This document shows positions 1 to 12,257 of a stretch of 64,000 bases of DNA, piece by piece. The DNA lies in assembly GCF_021134715.1 (NCBI RefSeq), contig NC_060026.1, forward strand, positions 7,741,001 to 7,805,000. The letters run 5' to 3'. The stretch comes from Daphnia pulex (lineage: Eukaryota; Arthropoda; Branchiopoda; Diplostraca; Daphniidae). Position 1 is the stretch's first letter. Each line of letters starts with the position of its first letter. Position numbers and translations under genes: made by a program. Below the pieces are notes generated by a model that was given only the letters and a program-made list of their open reading frames with translations, was not told where the DNA came from and ran no database searches.

Positions 1-3000
1 AGGTTAACGACATAAGCTTGAGCTTCTGTAGGAGCACTGGTCGATGATCGAAAAACCAGCTGCAAATCCTCCAGTCTCATAATACCTGTTTTGAGATAAC
101 GTTATATTGGGGTTGTAATAAGTTAAAACAAATAAAAGATTTATGGACCATTTGGTGCAAAAGGGTTGATTTCTCGAATGGTGACTACATGGGCAAGCAT
201 ATCGCATAGCCACTGTGGGTCCAGAAAATAGAGATCCTTTAGAGTTGCATCTTCGTAATGAAGCATAACACCATTTTCGTGGAGAAACGCTGTGGCCTAA
301 AATTAAATATTTTAATTAATAAATAAACATAAAAAATGACTACAATTTAAATCATCATCGTACTTGATTTAATTCAGCCGTATCTCTGAAAGACATTCGA
401 AATCGCGAGTTCATTATGTGAGCCACACCAATACGGTATCGCTCGGAAGAAAGGACAGGATCACGACCATTATTTTTTTGTTCGGTAGCGAGAAGACCAA
501 TGACGTCTTCTAACGCCAGATAAGTTGCAGGAATACGCTGCTCCAACATGCGTTCTTTACTACCTAGGAACACAAAATTTGATTTCCAATTTAATTTCGA
601 AAGAGATATGCCATCTGCAAAGGGAAAAACCTTAACTTACCTGGGAGTTTCAAGCTGAAAACTGCATCATAAATCAGGTTGCATAAAAGACGAACGTTAT
701 GTCTTGTGCGGCAACTGATCTCTATGGTATCTAAAACTCGAGGTAAACCACATTTTTCTGCATCCACTATGTTAATAAATCTGAGACAACAAAAAAATCA
801 GAAATATTCGTAATATACAGTTAATTGCAGTCATTACCGATCACGAACAAGCTGTTGGAGATCCTCGGAATATGAAGAGGGAAAAGTGTCCTTTACCAAG
901 TCGAAATGGGTCCCAACAATCAAAACGGGTGAATTGGGTGCTCTTGCCTAAAATAATTGTCTTTTGTAAACACACATGGCAAGACGCAATTTTTTTGTTT
1001 AGAGTTACTTGAATATTGACTAGCCAGTGAAATATTTCGTCGATTCCTTTTACTCCATCGGTGATGCGCCACAAGACAAGATAAAGACTACGTTTAGACA
1101 GGAAGTACTGATGAGTGGCATAATACTCTTTTTGACCAGCGAAATCCCAGGTTCTTCAATCAAAAGAAAAAAGAATTCAAATTAAAAATATTGAATGAGT
1201 CTATCAAAAAGTTGATACCGGAATGTGACGGGGCCGTGCCCTTTTACTTTCTTCTCATAAGTCCAATCACTAATGTCTACACCGACAGTAGATAAGTTCA
1301 CTCCACGCGGTGTTCGAGAATGAATATTCCTGTTGCCCATTCTTTTAGCCCAATGTTCTGGAGGCTTCTTTTTGTATGAGCCTGTGCCTTCTTGGCGTAA
1401 TTGTTCAAGTAAAGAAGTTTTTCCAATACCCTGAACCCCGACAAGCATGAGTCTACACAAGAATTTAGAAACATACAATATTAGGTACTCCATAAATTCT
1501 GCCGGATTGCAATAATACTTCATTCGGGCATAGGGGCGTGCATCTTCTAGTACGGATTTCAGATACCCCACAACATCCATTGTTTTATACTTTTTACTTT
1601 CGATCATTGAACGTAGTGGCTCTTGCAAATTACAGCCTCTTGTATTTAGATTCCACAATTTTGACAATAATCCCATTCGTGGCGGTAATTCAACTATGTC
1701 TATAAAGAAAATAAAAAATTCAGATAATCTGGCATATTTCATTTCATGTGGGAATAAGGGCGTACTGACCAGGATTTCCGCTGACGTTGAAAACGGAAAG
1801 ATTGTTTAATTCGTGAATCGCATTCGGAATTTCTCTAATCTTGTTGTTACTCACATCTAAAGCGCTTAAATTAGGAAAGAGCAGCTTAGATTTGTGAGAA
1901 GAGGACACATGCGTGTCCACATCGTCTTCAAATCCTTCGTCGAACCAGAGATGGATACCCGTCAGCTGATTATCTCCGAGGATTAAAGTGCGCACATTCT
2001 CCAATTTTTGGTGTCGACGATGTGAGCATGCAACTACTTTAGAAGTCTTATGAAATTTCCTTCCTAAATATAACTGCGTGAGACAAAGTCTTTAATCGCC
2101 AATAACGTTTTCATTTAAGTTACCTTGTGTTACTGGAGTTTTGGGAGGGTTGCGATCAATCCCGGCAAAACAAGTAACGGTCGGTGGCGAACACAGAAAA
2201 GGAGACGAGCTAGAAAGTGGAGAGATTGGCTCGTCTAATTGGAGAATGTCCCAGTTGGAAAATGGGGGCCAATTTTCGATTTGATTGTGGGACAAATCTA
2301 ATTGCTTCAAACCATGAGGGTAGTTACATAAAGGCCCAATATCAGTCAATCTGTAAAGCATACAAAAATATATGGAAATATGAATTTCTATAGCTATGTC
2401 AAGCAAAATAATATTTCATATTGCAATACGAAACTTACTTGTTAAAGCTCAAATTTAGACGGATGAGATTGACTGCTATACAAGCTAATGACACAGGAAT
2501 ACTAGAAAAATTATTATGTGCAAGGTTCAGATGTATGAGCTGCGAACACGATTGAGGCGAATCAATATCTGCCGGAAGAGTCTCGTTGATATCGACAGTA
2601 TGACTCCATAAACTAAAAAAAAATACAGATATAAGAGATACTAGAAATATGTCACGCCAAATAATATAGTCCTACTTAATTTGTTAAAAATATATAATTC
2701 AAAATGATAGAGTACCTGTGATGCGTTAATTCTTGAGGTGTTAAGTTAATAGTTGCCAATTGCATGCTTCGCATCATCTTCGCATCCTCCAAACTATCTT
2801 CATCGGAGAAAGAAATGCTGCTCTTCTCAGAACCGTGTGATGTCCGTCGTGGTGTTAACAAATCTAATTTCTTTCCAAGCTCACTACTACCGGTTGTATC
2901 AAACGGTGATTCCGTCAAAAAGTTGGGGAGATCAACAAGTAAATTGAAGGAAGCATTCATTTCCTTCAGTTTAGGCGCATTCCAAATATCTATAGGAATT

Positions 3001-5578
3001 TTTTGCAGCTTATTATTTGAAACATCCAAAACGGTAAGTGAAGGAAGCTTAAACAATGAATCCGGAAGGAAATCCAATCTAAAAAAAAAAAGACAAAATA
3101 CATTAAAGGCTGCAACAAAAGAAATAAAATCAATTGCATGTAGGAAAGAGACGAGATTACCTGTTATCCTGCAACATAAGTTCATCCAAGAGTGGACAAT
3201 TGTACAATCCAGACGGAAGATGTTCAATTTTGTTTTGAGCGACGTTAAGATGACGAAGACTTTGCAATTGAAATACGCAAGATGGTAATTCTATGAGAAC
3301 GTTATTGGAAAGATCAACTCGTGTGATGGAGTGAAGGGCAACGTGATGTGCACGAGGGTGAAGTTTCATCTTGGGATTGAGACTGACCGCAGCCTCACTA
3401 AGCCATTGAGGTCTGATATATTCCAGACATTGCTGACCATGCCAATTCACCATTACGGCATTGGTAGGGAAAACTTGACCGAGTGAAGCAAAGCCACGAC
3501 TTTCACTTGGTGATCCTGCTTTTTTATTGATAGTGTTTTCCCGATCAATATGCGATTTCAGAGCCAAAAGTTTAGCGGTGATGATATCGTCTTTCGCTTG
3601 AACAGCCACATAAAGAGCTTTGCTTTCCACGTCACGTGCACCGTGTTTTAAAAGTAGATCGATCATTCCTAAAAAAACGCAATAACGTTACAATGTTAAA
3701 GCACACATATGCGTCAATGATTTGAAAGAAATACCCATATCACGATGTCTGACTGCTTCAACCAACACAGTGGATCCTGTAAAAACGTACTCGTCTAGAG
3801 CAGTGCGAGAACGTAATTTTGACAATTCTTCTTCATTTAGATATATTGTAAGGTTGGGATTTCCACCGGCAACTAATATAAGAGACGCAATAGCAAAATT
3901 TTTGTTCTTCACAGCAATGTGTAACGCTGTTTGTGTTCCATGGTCACAATAGATGTCTACATCGACAGGACTCAAAGTTTGATTAACATTCCCAGCAGGT
4001 GTAGCCGTATCCGTTTTTAAGTTTACGTTGAGACGGGACATTAATGCTTGAATGGAATCTGATATCCGTTTTTTCGCCGTGATCGATTCTGCTCCCGACA
4101 ACGACTGCGTTGTCGATTCGCAAGACTTCAACATTTTCCCTTTGACGCGATATTTCAAAATGATCTCTACCATCTTCAAACTTCCCATGTATGCAGCAAT
4201 ATACAACACAGTTTGTCCTAAAAATATTAACAAGTTAAAAATATATTTTTGAAAAACTTATCTACATCAGTCTGTACCTGATACATCTTTCGCGTTAATG
4301 TCAAAAGGAAGTTCATATTCATAATTGCCAGTCTTATCAATGTACTTTTTCAGAATACTAGAGGGGTACGGGAACTTGAGTAAAAGATCCAGCACCTGAT
4401 GGTGCCCCTGTATACAGCATCCGTGAGAAGGAAACCATTTTTCAACTGTTGGCGTTTGTACCAATTCAGGATATTTCTGTCAAAAGATAAAAATACAGAT
4501 TACAGCGCCACTTCCAATTTTAATTCTAGAATCGTTCATCTTTCAAATGAATATGCAGCTTACTCTCAATAGCAATTCGGCGATTTCTTTGTGGCCATTG
4601 TAACATGCTATGTATAGAGGAGAATACTTTGTTACAGGATGAACTCTTGCATCCGCGCCATTGGCAAGTAAGAGATTAACTATTTCCTTATGACCGACTT
4701 CTGAAGCTCTGAAAAATAATTTAAGGCATTAATTAGAATTCATGATACAAACATGTAGCTACTTACTTGAATAATAATGTGTTTGATCCTTCAACAGTCA
4801 TATTTATAACAAGTTTCAAGTCTTCTTTGAGCTCCTTGAAAAGTTTGAGCATTAAATCAGGGTTTCCTTCAATGCATGCTTTTAATAATCCGTTAAAGGT
4901 TTCAACTCTAGAAGCTTCATGTGTTGCCTGGGCTGTTTTTAGAGCTGTGGCACATTCTATGTGACCACCTTTGACTGCTAGATCCAATGCAGAGAATCCA
5001 AGACCATCTCTGACATCAATACGAGCTTCATGACAAAGCAAAAGCCGAAGATTGTTGACATGGCCATATTCAGCTGTGATGTGTAATGATGTCTTAATTG
5101 AAAAATTAAGACAGTAAGTTAGTTTCAAAATATACTTAAGCTGTCAAATTTACCCTGTATTCTCCTCGTGGCCCACAAGGGATGTTGGGATCAGCTTAAA
5201 GAAAACACCAGTTGAATGAATACGTACATAATATTTATTTTTTTTAAATTTTAACACTTGCATACCTCCTGATTGAAGCAATATTCTGAGACAGCTAGAG
5301 TTTTCTGTGGTGGCAGCTGCATGCAGTGGTGTTCGACCCCAAGCATCAACTCCATCAATATGTTGTAATTGATCAGCGTGAAGGAGATCTTCAAGTAATT
5401 CCGCATTGTCCCACAAAGCCGCCTAAACAATAACGCATTCACAGAGCATCGAAATAAATACATGTTACATCCCAAGTATTTACAATTTATAAACAACAAA
5501 CAAATTTCAAACCTGATGTAACAGGCGCCCGGGAAAATCTTCCAAATCATCGGAGTTTGGAGAACTTGGAGTACTCAT
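1..5578 (-). CDS. Lrrk: Leucine-rich repeat kinase (LRRK), 5' part: ankyrin, LRR, Roc and start of COR
   Basis: Multi-domain Ras-like GTPase/kinase of the ROCO family, expected to act in cytosol and on membranes. The start codon is at 5578 (MSTPSSPNSDD). I infer about 19 exons read leftward: 5578-5513, 5422-5266, 5194-5154, 5093-4767, 4708-4564, 4476-4278, 4217-3735, 3668-3161, 3078-2716, 2612-2439, 2350-2124, 2063-1770, 1699-1219, 1153-1009, 947-838, 780-641, 563-364, 296-149 and 85 to the edge, all joined by GT/AG introns. Ankyrin repeats (for example GRTPLHAAA and TSLHITAEYGH) come first, then LRRs (LDVSNNKIREIP type), then the Roc domain with P-loop GVQGIGKTS and the switch motif WDFAGQKEYY, then COR (LDPQWLCDML). 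No stops or frameshifts were seen in the exons. The kinase and WD40 parts lie outside the window. Intron 5'/3' sites were assigned by eye, so small boundary errors are possible. Confidence 0.9.
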
Positions 5579-6315
5579 GCTTGAAATTGTAGAGTCCGCC
5601 AGAAAATTCGCATTATTAGTTTATTACTGAATTTGTCAACAAAACCCGACCAATCTATTTGACGATGCTGATCCCGTGCATCGATCAGCTGTGTGCCGCT
5701 GTGTGAGGCAGCAAAGAAGGCTACTATTTGGCGGATAATGGAAAGCGGCAATTCAACAAGAAAACAAACGGGCCAGAGCGCGTAATTTGAAGCGGGGGTT
5801 ACAAGAACTGCCCCAAAAAAGGTGTATTTCTATGGCAAGTAACTTAGTGCCTGTTGGCGAAGACATGGGACACTGATCCGTAGGGGCCTGTGTAGCCATT
5901 TATATTGCCCCCCCGATAGCAAAGGGTGATTGCGGGGGGATTGATAACATAGCTGTGTGTACAAGGTTGGGTGATCCATAATAGCTGGGTGGGGGGACGA
6001 AAAATGGCACTAAGTACTTACCATACTTGCCATAAAAATATAGGACCTTAACCTTAACAAGTAGCCTAAGTAATCTAAGAAACTTCCATCGGCCAAGGTC
6101 GCCAGTCTATTACCGACGATATTATCCGTTTTACCTTCTTTTCTTCTGATAGAAAATTCCGTGAATAACAAGAGTCGTATCAACGTTCTGTCGAGTCGTT
6201 AACTACAAACGGCCATCATTGCATTTTCATAACTTAGTCTGGAAGCTTAGTCTTTTGAGTTGTATCGGATGCATCGGGTCATTTCTCCAACGCGCATGCA
6301 TACATTTGAAAAATA
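5579..6315. promoter_or_regulatory. Shared upstream region between two divergent genes
   Basis: This 737-bp gap separates the start of Lrrk (minus strand) from the start of the LRR gene at 6316 (plus strand), so it should hold both promoters. I see no convincing TATA box. A run of C and G stretches lies around 5900-6000. No coding frame is recognisable here. Confidence 0.4.
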
Positions 6316-8354
6316 ATGCCTAAAGTACGAGAAGTCGAATCTCTGGTCCAACTTTGTACGGACTGCATTCAAAAATCGATTGAGAATATTAAATTTCCAT
6401 CTGATGTTTCAGCAACTAAGAGAGAGGGCAATAGGCCTACGTTCAGAATGAGCCATCCGATCTATGAACTAAGTAAGTTAACCCGAAAAATATATATTTT
6501 TTTAAATTCAAGCGTTAAATAATTTACATTTTTTTACTTTAATTTATCTAGTTAAATCTATTTTTAAACTCTCTGTAAGCTGCATTAAAATAACGATTGA
6601 ATGTAGAAAATGTGTGCCAGACCTATCGACAACTATAAGAGAGAGCAATGCGATCAATGTCAATTCTGAAATGGTTAGCGATCCATTTCATAAATTACGT
6701 AAGTTGGCCAAAAGACGAAAAATCTAAAAAAATACAATCTTATTTTTAAATTTTATTTAGTCGAATCTATTTTGAAACTCTGTTCATGCTACATTAAAAA
6801 AACGATTGAGAATAAGAAATTTGCATTCGACTTATCCGCAGCAACCAAGAAAAAGGACGATACAATCATTCTCAGTTCAGAATTATCAAAAAATCCATTT
6901 CCTAAATTACGTAAGGAGACTGATCAAAAAGGATTTCTTTAATGAGAGCTTAAACTAATGTTCATTTTTAAACTTTTATTAGCCGTTCCTCTATTGGAAA
7001 AGCTCGTTGGGTCTCTTACCAGCGGTAGAAAATTAACACATGAAAATATTCTAGAACAAATAATCACCTCACAACTTCAACATTTGTCATTTTCTCAATA
7101 CTCTGAGAGTTACTTATTGAATTTATTTCCTAAGTTGGAAAATTTGCTAGTTCTCAACCTTGAAGACGGCGAAATAGGAAACGACTGTTTAAAAAGCATT
7201 GGGACTTACTGTTCCAAATTAAGGTATTTCAACTTAAGATCTTATTATTATTTGTCATTTTAATTGTTGAAAGAAAAGACATGACGAAATCATAAAAAAA
7301 TAGGTGGTGGTTGAATGTCACGAGATGCGTTAAGGTGACAGACTCTGGAATTCAATGGCTCTGTGGCGAGGCTGATTATCCAGAGATAGGAAATGAAAAA
7401 TCGGGACTCTGTGAGACTCTGAAAAGACTGGATCTTATTTGCACTAGTGTTACACAGCGGGGAATCCAAATGGCTCTCACGCATTTACTGTCTTTAGAAA
7501 TAATTAATCATTATGATACCTTAGAAGCCTTGGTAAAATTGGCTCAGTCAGCGGTAGTTTCAAAGCGTGTTGATTGTTGCTACGACAAGTTTTCCGCATC
7601 TGTTCTACACACTTCTCCTAATAAGCCTTATTTACATGGTAGCCTTCAAGTAGCACTCTCTATGTGCAATTCACTCACTCGTATCACAATCTACGCAACC
7701 AAGGGATTAAAAGACAGTGACCTTTTGTGCTTAATTGATATTAAGGTGCTCCGCGGATTAAAAATCTTAAGGTCTGATTCAAACGCACTCAATGAAATTA
7801 CTTTTGACGGTGGCGTATGTCCACTTCTCAAGGTAGTTGGCAACTCTTTGGAAGCGTTTGGCACTGATTGTTTCGATTCAATCTGTATTCCGACCCTAGC
7901 CGAGTTATGTCCCAATTTAACTGCTATTTATTTTAATAACATCAGGGGCATGCTTCAGAACGAATTAAACCTTCTTCAAATGGAAAAGAATCCGACCATT
8001 TTTAAGAAATTAACTTATGTTCAGTGTGTATGGAGTTTTCCATCCGATATCTTACTTTTTTTGTTATCTTCTCCTTTACTTGAAGACATTCAATTTTTTT
8101 ATTGTCAGACGTTAACTGATGAAGTCTTACGTAATGCAGCCAATTTTCATGGATTTCATAAACTTGAAATTCTGGATCTACGAGATTGCAACGTGGTGTC
8201 GAAGTATGGTATTAATGCTTTACTTGTAGAAAACATTCCACTTAAAAAAATTATTTTTAAATCTTGTAAAAATCTGGGTTCAAAAACTCATTCAAATTGG
8301 CTATCGCTGATTCGTCAGAAAAATTGGAATTTAAAATGCTTTTTTTTTAAATAA
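6316..8354 (+). CDS. LRR (RNI/AMN1-like) protein with three tandem N-terminal exon repeats
   Basis: Five exons join in frame: 6316-6472, 6552-6698, 6761-6910, 6983-7223 and 7304-8354, giving 1,746 nt and a 581-residue protein. Exons 1 to 3 each encode a related unit of about 49 residues (pattern ESLxxLCxxCIxKxIENxKF ... DLSAATxK ... NPFxKL), and exon 4 begins with a short relic of the same unit (PVPLLEKLV). The C-terminal two-thirds carries cysteine-containing LRRs (LRYFNLR, CVKVTDSGIQWLCG, LKRLDLICTSVTQRGIQ), typical of F-box/LRR and AMN1-like proteins. No F-box is clear; the N-terminal repeats sit where one would be. All introns are under 90 bp with GT/AG ends. A substrate-adaptor role in ubiquitin ligation is inference from the LRR class only. 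No lesion was seen, so it looks intact. Confidence 0.75.
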
Positions 8355-8460
8355 CATGTCTATTCTCTAACGCCCGAGAAGAATTTTTCCGTCCGGATTT
8401 CAATTTTTAATCCATCAAATTGCTGCGAAAAGCGTTTCGAATGTATACGAAAGAGCGGAT

Positions 8461-8508
8461 AATAAACTGGAAAATAACGCTGTTGTTTCCGTTTTGAAAC
8501 TGAATAAA
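8461..8508 (+). terminator. Candidate polyadenylation signals of the LRR gene
   Basis: AATAAA occurs at 8461-8466 and again at 8503-8508, 107 and 149 bp after the stop codon at 8354. No other gene end on this strand is close. Confidence 0.5.
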
Positions 8509-8778
8509 AACTGTAAATCGGACCATTTAAATCCATTCTTCAATTGACACACAACTGCATTCCAAGTCCATCTTTAAATGCTTTATACATGAATTCAACA
8601 ATTTGATCTAAAATTAATACGATAGAACTTACACTGAGGTCGAAAGCAGTTTTGATAAAAATAAATCTCAAGATATTTATTGTTTTCCTTTACGTTATAC
8701 AAAATGAAAACTTTGCCAAATTTCAATACAACATATCAAGAGTAGAAACTGATAATATGCAAAAAACCAGATAATTGG

Positions 8779-10520
8779 ATAGCTGCCTAAAAATTTACGA
8801 CAATTTGCAGGGATTGCTCGATATGTTGTCTTTGTTTGCAACGTCGAATTTCATTTCCAACTCGGTGATTGTGATCATCATCTTTTTCCGGATGCACTGA
8901 ATTTCGGTTTTCAACTTGGTTTCCGCATGGACAAGACGAGAGTTCAACTGGTTGATTTAGATATAGACATTTGCTTCCTTTCAAAATCGTTTGGGAGTGA
9001 ATAAGTGACTCAAATGGAATTACTTTAGCACTAAAGCTGATATAATTACTTGATAGACTCGAGCTCTTCCTCCTTATCGGTAAGTGTTCCATATCGAGAT
9101 GGATTCGTTCATCTCAGCTGAAATTCCATGAGTTGAACGCGATATTCTTCACCTTTACGAGCCTGAATGTTATAAAAAAAAGAATTGTTAATCAAATTAT
9201 CTAAATCATTTTATGTCAATATACGTACAGCCTCTGAATTTCTTTGTATGCCAACTCTTCACGTTCGTTTTCTAGACGGCGATATTCAATTTCTAACTCA
9301 TGGAATCTGCAGTTGAGTTCAGAGTACTGGCTCTTAAGCTCAGCGTTCTCATCTAGTAAAGGAAATATTGTCAGAAAATAACAAGTGAAACTCGGAAAAT
9401 ATGAACTTACCGCCCAATTTCTTGTTTTAACGGGTAAGCTGATCTTTCAGTTCGCAAGTTTTGCCCGGTTCGTGAGTCAAATGGGAAATCTGTCGCCTTG
9501 TTACGATTATCTCTCTTGGAAGCGTAGTAAAGGACAGTCAGCTCAATCTCATCCAATTTGAATTTGTTGAATTGTTTGAAATGTTGATGAGCTCCAGTTG
9601 CTTGCGGCGGTGCTATTAGCCTGGATTAATCAAGTTTCAATTATAAAACTTCGCTTTTTTTAGTGTTTTGATTAATTACCTTCTCCAAATCGATAATGAG
9701 AACGTCTACCTCACTCTGTAGACGTGACGTCCTCTTCTCCAAACCTGAGCATTTGGAAATCAAAGCACTGATCTGTTTTTCAGTTATGTAACCTGGATTT
9801 GAAATTTGCGCCTAACAAACAGGAAATGAATCACGAACCGTTTTCATCAAATCGAAGGGGAAATTTGTAAGTCCTACCTGATTTCTTCGATCTCTTCGGT
9901 AAGAAAAGTGAAGGCATGTTCGTACTTGGATGCGTTCTTTGTCGTCAAAGCGACGACGCAGATGTTCGAATTGATTTGGCTTGAGCTGAGTTGGTCTTCA
10001 AATAGCTGATATTTTCGTAGCTGAATTTCAGCTATCGAACTTCCTTGGTTCAATGTTTTCCTGTTGACAAAATAAATTTATTGTGATCATTTTCCTTTAA
10101 CAAATTGTAAATTAACCGTTGTCTAAAAGTATACAAACGAGTTTTGTGGCTGCTGATGTCGATAATATGCTGTTGAGCTCTTCCACTTAGAGTGTGTACT
10201 CATGAACGTGCAACTCTAACTTTTCTACTTGCTTGGTGTACGTTTTAACTGGCCTGGAAAAATAAACAATGATTTAAGAATAATTATTCCGTCCTGTTCA
10301 AGAAGAATCTACAATGGGATCATACCCTTTCTTTGTAGGCTGACTCAACTTGAGACATAAGCTCGACTGCAGAGACAACAGAAGACAACAGCTCCTTCTG
10401 CAACTTTGACTTCTCTTTATCAGCCCTGAATGAACTACTTGATGAATCTTTGCTGGGAGAATAATCAATTGGGCGTTTCTTAGCTCTGTTCTTGAGATTT
10501 AACTTCTTCGCCTAGATATT
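8779..10520 (-). pseudogene. Prm: Paramyosin pseudogene (intron-containing fragment)
   Basis: Read leftward, fragments of the paramyosin coiled-coil rod appear in the right order. They are ADKEKSKLQKEL (about 10440), VEKLELHVHE (about 10220), IIDISSHKTRL (about 10150), [20 protein letters not shown] (about 9770-9700), LDEIELTVLYYASKRD (about 9560-9510), YRRLENEREELAYKE (about 9290-9240) and ITELEMKFDVANKDN (about 8880-8830). Paramyosin packs in the core of invertebrate thick filaments. GT/AG-like introns remain between the pieces, so this is a copied genomic segment and not a retrocopy. It is dead: there is an in-frame TAA near 9428, frame changes occur within several exons, and the C-terminal part is missing. 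A myosin rod is the alternative, but the IDISSHKTRL and ITELEM stretches favour paramyosin. Confidence 0.75.
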
Positions 10521-10699
10521 TTCAAAATAGAGAATTATTCTTCTCGTCGTGTCACATCAAAACGCTTTGACTAAAAATTACCTTTAACTTCTTCGCTACT
10601 GTATAGTGAATTATTCTTTCCAATGACTTATTCCTTGGCAATGTCAAGGATATTTCTTTTATTACTCGGCTGAAAGAACAGAAGCAGAATTATGAAAAA

Positions 10700-10956
10700 A
10701 ACATTTGTTCTCACAGAAAAAACAAACAATTCTTACCTTAACTGAATGCTATCACTTCCAGAAGCAGCCAATCTTCCCAAACTTCTCACAAGAAATAACC
10801 AGATAGCCAGTTCCATAAGCTCAATAACTACACAGGGGCTTCCGATATACCCAGCTCCTCCAGTGAAAAACATCTTTTCAGTCAACATACCTATAATAAT
10901 AAACATAATTATACAAAAATATTTGTTCTAGCACAAAAACAACAATTCTTACCTTT
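10700..10956. repeat. Direct duplication flanking the epimerase exon
   Basis: About 45 bp at 10700-10740 (ATTTGTTCTCACAG ... CAATTCTTACCTT) recur with small changes at 10918-10956. The two copies flank the GALE-like exon, giving a duplication spacing of about 215 bp. The repeated part is intronic. Confidence 0.55.
10737..10890 (-). pseudogene. UDP-glucose 4-epimerase (GALE) first-exon fragment
   Basis: A 154-nt exon with AG and GT borders encodes MLTEKMFFTGGAGYIGSPCV. It contains the GxxGxxG nucleotide-binding motif (GGAGYIG) that opens the NAD-binding fold of UDP-galactose/glucose 4-epimerase. After ELMELAIW the expected sequence continues only in the next frame (GYLVISCEKFGK), so there is a frameshift. 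The histidine normally after GYIGS is a proline. No later epimerase exon was found nearby. Confidence 0.6.
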
Positions 10957-11083
10957 CCAAATTAAGGAAAAAACAGATGTCTACAACAAGTTTCTTGGAA
11001 AAGAAAACATATCGTCTGCGTCACAAACATAATTATTCATTTGAAAACAAATGACAAACGACAGTCGTTTAGAACATTAAATG

Positions 11084-11190
11084 ATATGGAAGCCCAAAAC
11101 TTGCCAAAACCAGAGCAATAGATCTCTGGTCGGTTCACGGCTGTGTTGGCTTCCCTATCCCGGTTTCAGGGTAAACGTAAGCCGATTTGG
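11084..11190 (-). repeat. Repeat copy containing the probable empty target site of the 13-kb element
   Basis: On the minus strand this segment reads through GGCTTACGTTTACCCTG without interruption and then on to GCCAACACAGCCGTGAACCG. The same sequence is split at TACGTT by the large element: the left half ends at 15413 and the right half starts at 28667. The segment also begins (plus strand 11086-11099) with the 14-bp outer tip of that element's terminal repeat (TATGGAAGCCCAAAA). No coding content. Confidence 0.65.
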
Positions 11191-11589
11191 AAACTTTAAA
11201 AAGCGCCTCTAGTGAGTGTGTCAGCTACAACGTCCAGCTACTTTTGAGAGCCTAGATGGCTCTTTTTAAAGTTTCCCGTAGGGATTCTATCTAGTCACAG
11301 TCGAAGGAGGCTCAGTTTCGACACGCCACCGCTACGATACAAATCGCTATTCAAACGTACGAAAAAAGGTTGTATTCTTCAACACGAAACGTACCGAAAT
11401 GTTACGCAAAATGCCTTTACTTTTTATAGACATAGATTGCTCGCAGAAATCTCTTTCAGATAGATGTAATTTCCAGGGGTATCTGTGTTTTTACACAGCG
11501 TTTTCCCTGTAAAATCGTAGTCGCCAAAAACGCGCCACTAGCTTTCGATGGCCACCGCTATTCCCGCCAAAGACGCACTAATCTTTATT

Positions 11590-12030
11590 TTATGCCGCTA
11601 GATGCGCCACATTGGGGCTCATTTTCCCGGCTTGAAGCGCGTCAACCCAAGAAGCTAGTTTCCAGGCCTACTAGAAGTGAGTTCGGTAGTAGTTTTAACG
11701 ACTGTCCGGCGGCCTTATACATACATGTAGATCCAAAAAAGCGTCCGGTTTGTTTGTTTACGTTTGAACATGGTTTGAATGTTATTAAACTTAAACTTAA
11801 AATAAAAAATAACAATAAAATAAAATAAAACAATTAAAATAATAAAATAACAACAACATATCTTCTAAAACAAAGTAAGTTTTCCTATGTGTTTAGACAA
11901 ACAAATTGGTTATTTACACATTTTTTGGTATGCCTCAAGTCCATATAGATATGTAGAATTTCAATTTTTGAGTGTGATCTACAACAATTGACAAACATTT
12001 CTTACTGAAATATTTCTTTTTCCTTTTTAG
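11590..12030 (+). promoter_or_regulatory. 5' flank and untranslated leader of HSP90 copy A
   Basis: This stretch matches the region upstream of the two other HSP90 copies (24420-24706, and its mirror at 19353-19640). Shared words include ACATGTAGATCC and GCGTCCGGTTTGTTTGTTTA, and a leader intron appears to end in TTTTTAG just before the ATG. It is probably the original HSP90 promoter and 5' untranslated exon. 11191-11589 contains a short inverted repeat (AACTTTAAAAAGCGCC against GGCTCTTTTTAAAGTT, 11189-11268) and no gene. Confidence 0.45.
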
Positions 12031-12257
12031 ATGCCTGGAGAAGTTCAAATGGAAGACGAAGCTGAGACTTTCACATTCCAGGCCAAGATTGCTCAGCTTA
12101 TGAGCTTGATTATCAACACCTTCTATAGTCGATCTCCAACTCCTCAAATGCCCTAGACAAGATCCGTTATGAATCCCTGACTGACCCAAGCAAGTTGGAC
12201 AGAGGTAAGGATCTTAAAATCAAGATTGTCCTCAACAAGAATGCTGACTCACTCTCG
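12031..12257 (+). pseudogene. HSP90 copy A, N-terminal exon fragment
   Basis: The frame starts [20 protein letters not shown] and continues through the HSP90 ATPase start ([13 protein letters not shown]). After that the block that should follow (the NKEIFLRELI region) is missing and the frame shifts before [15 protein letters not shown]. Copies B and C share this deletion, so it predates the duplication. Compared with copy C, the splice acceptor before the ATG is intact (TTTTAG). Homology to HSP90 stops around 12255, where IP3-receptor sequence begins. Confidence 0.85.
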
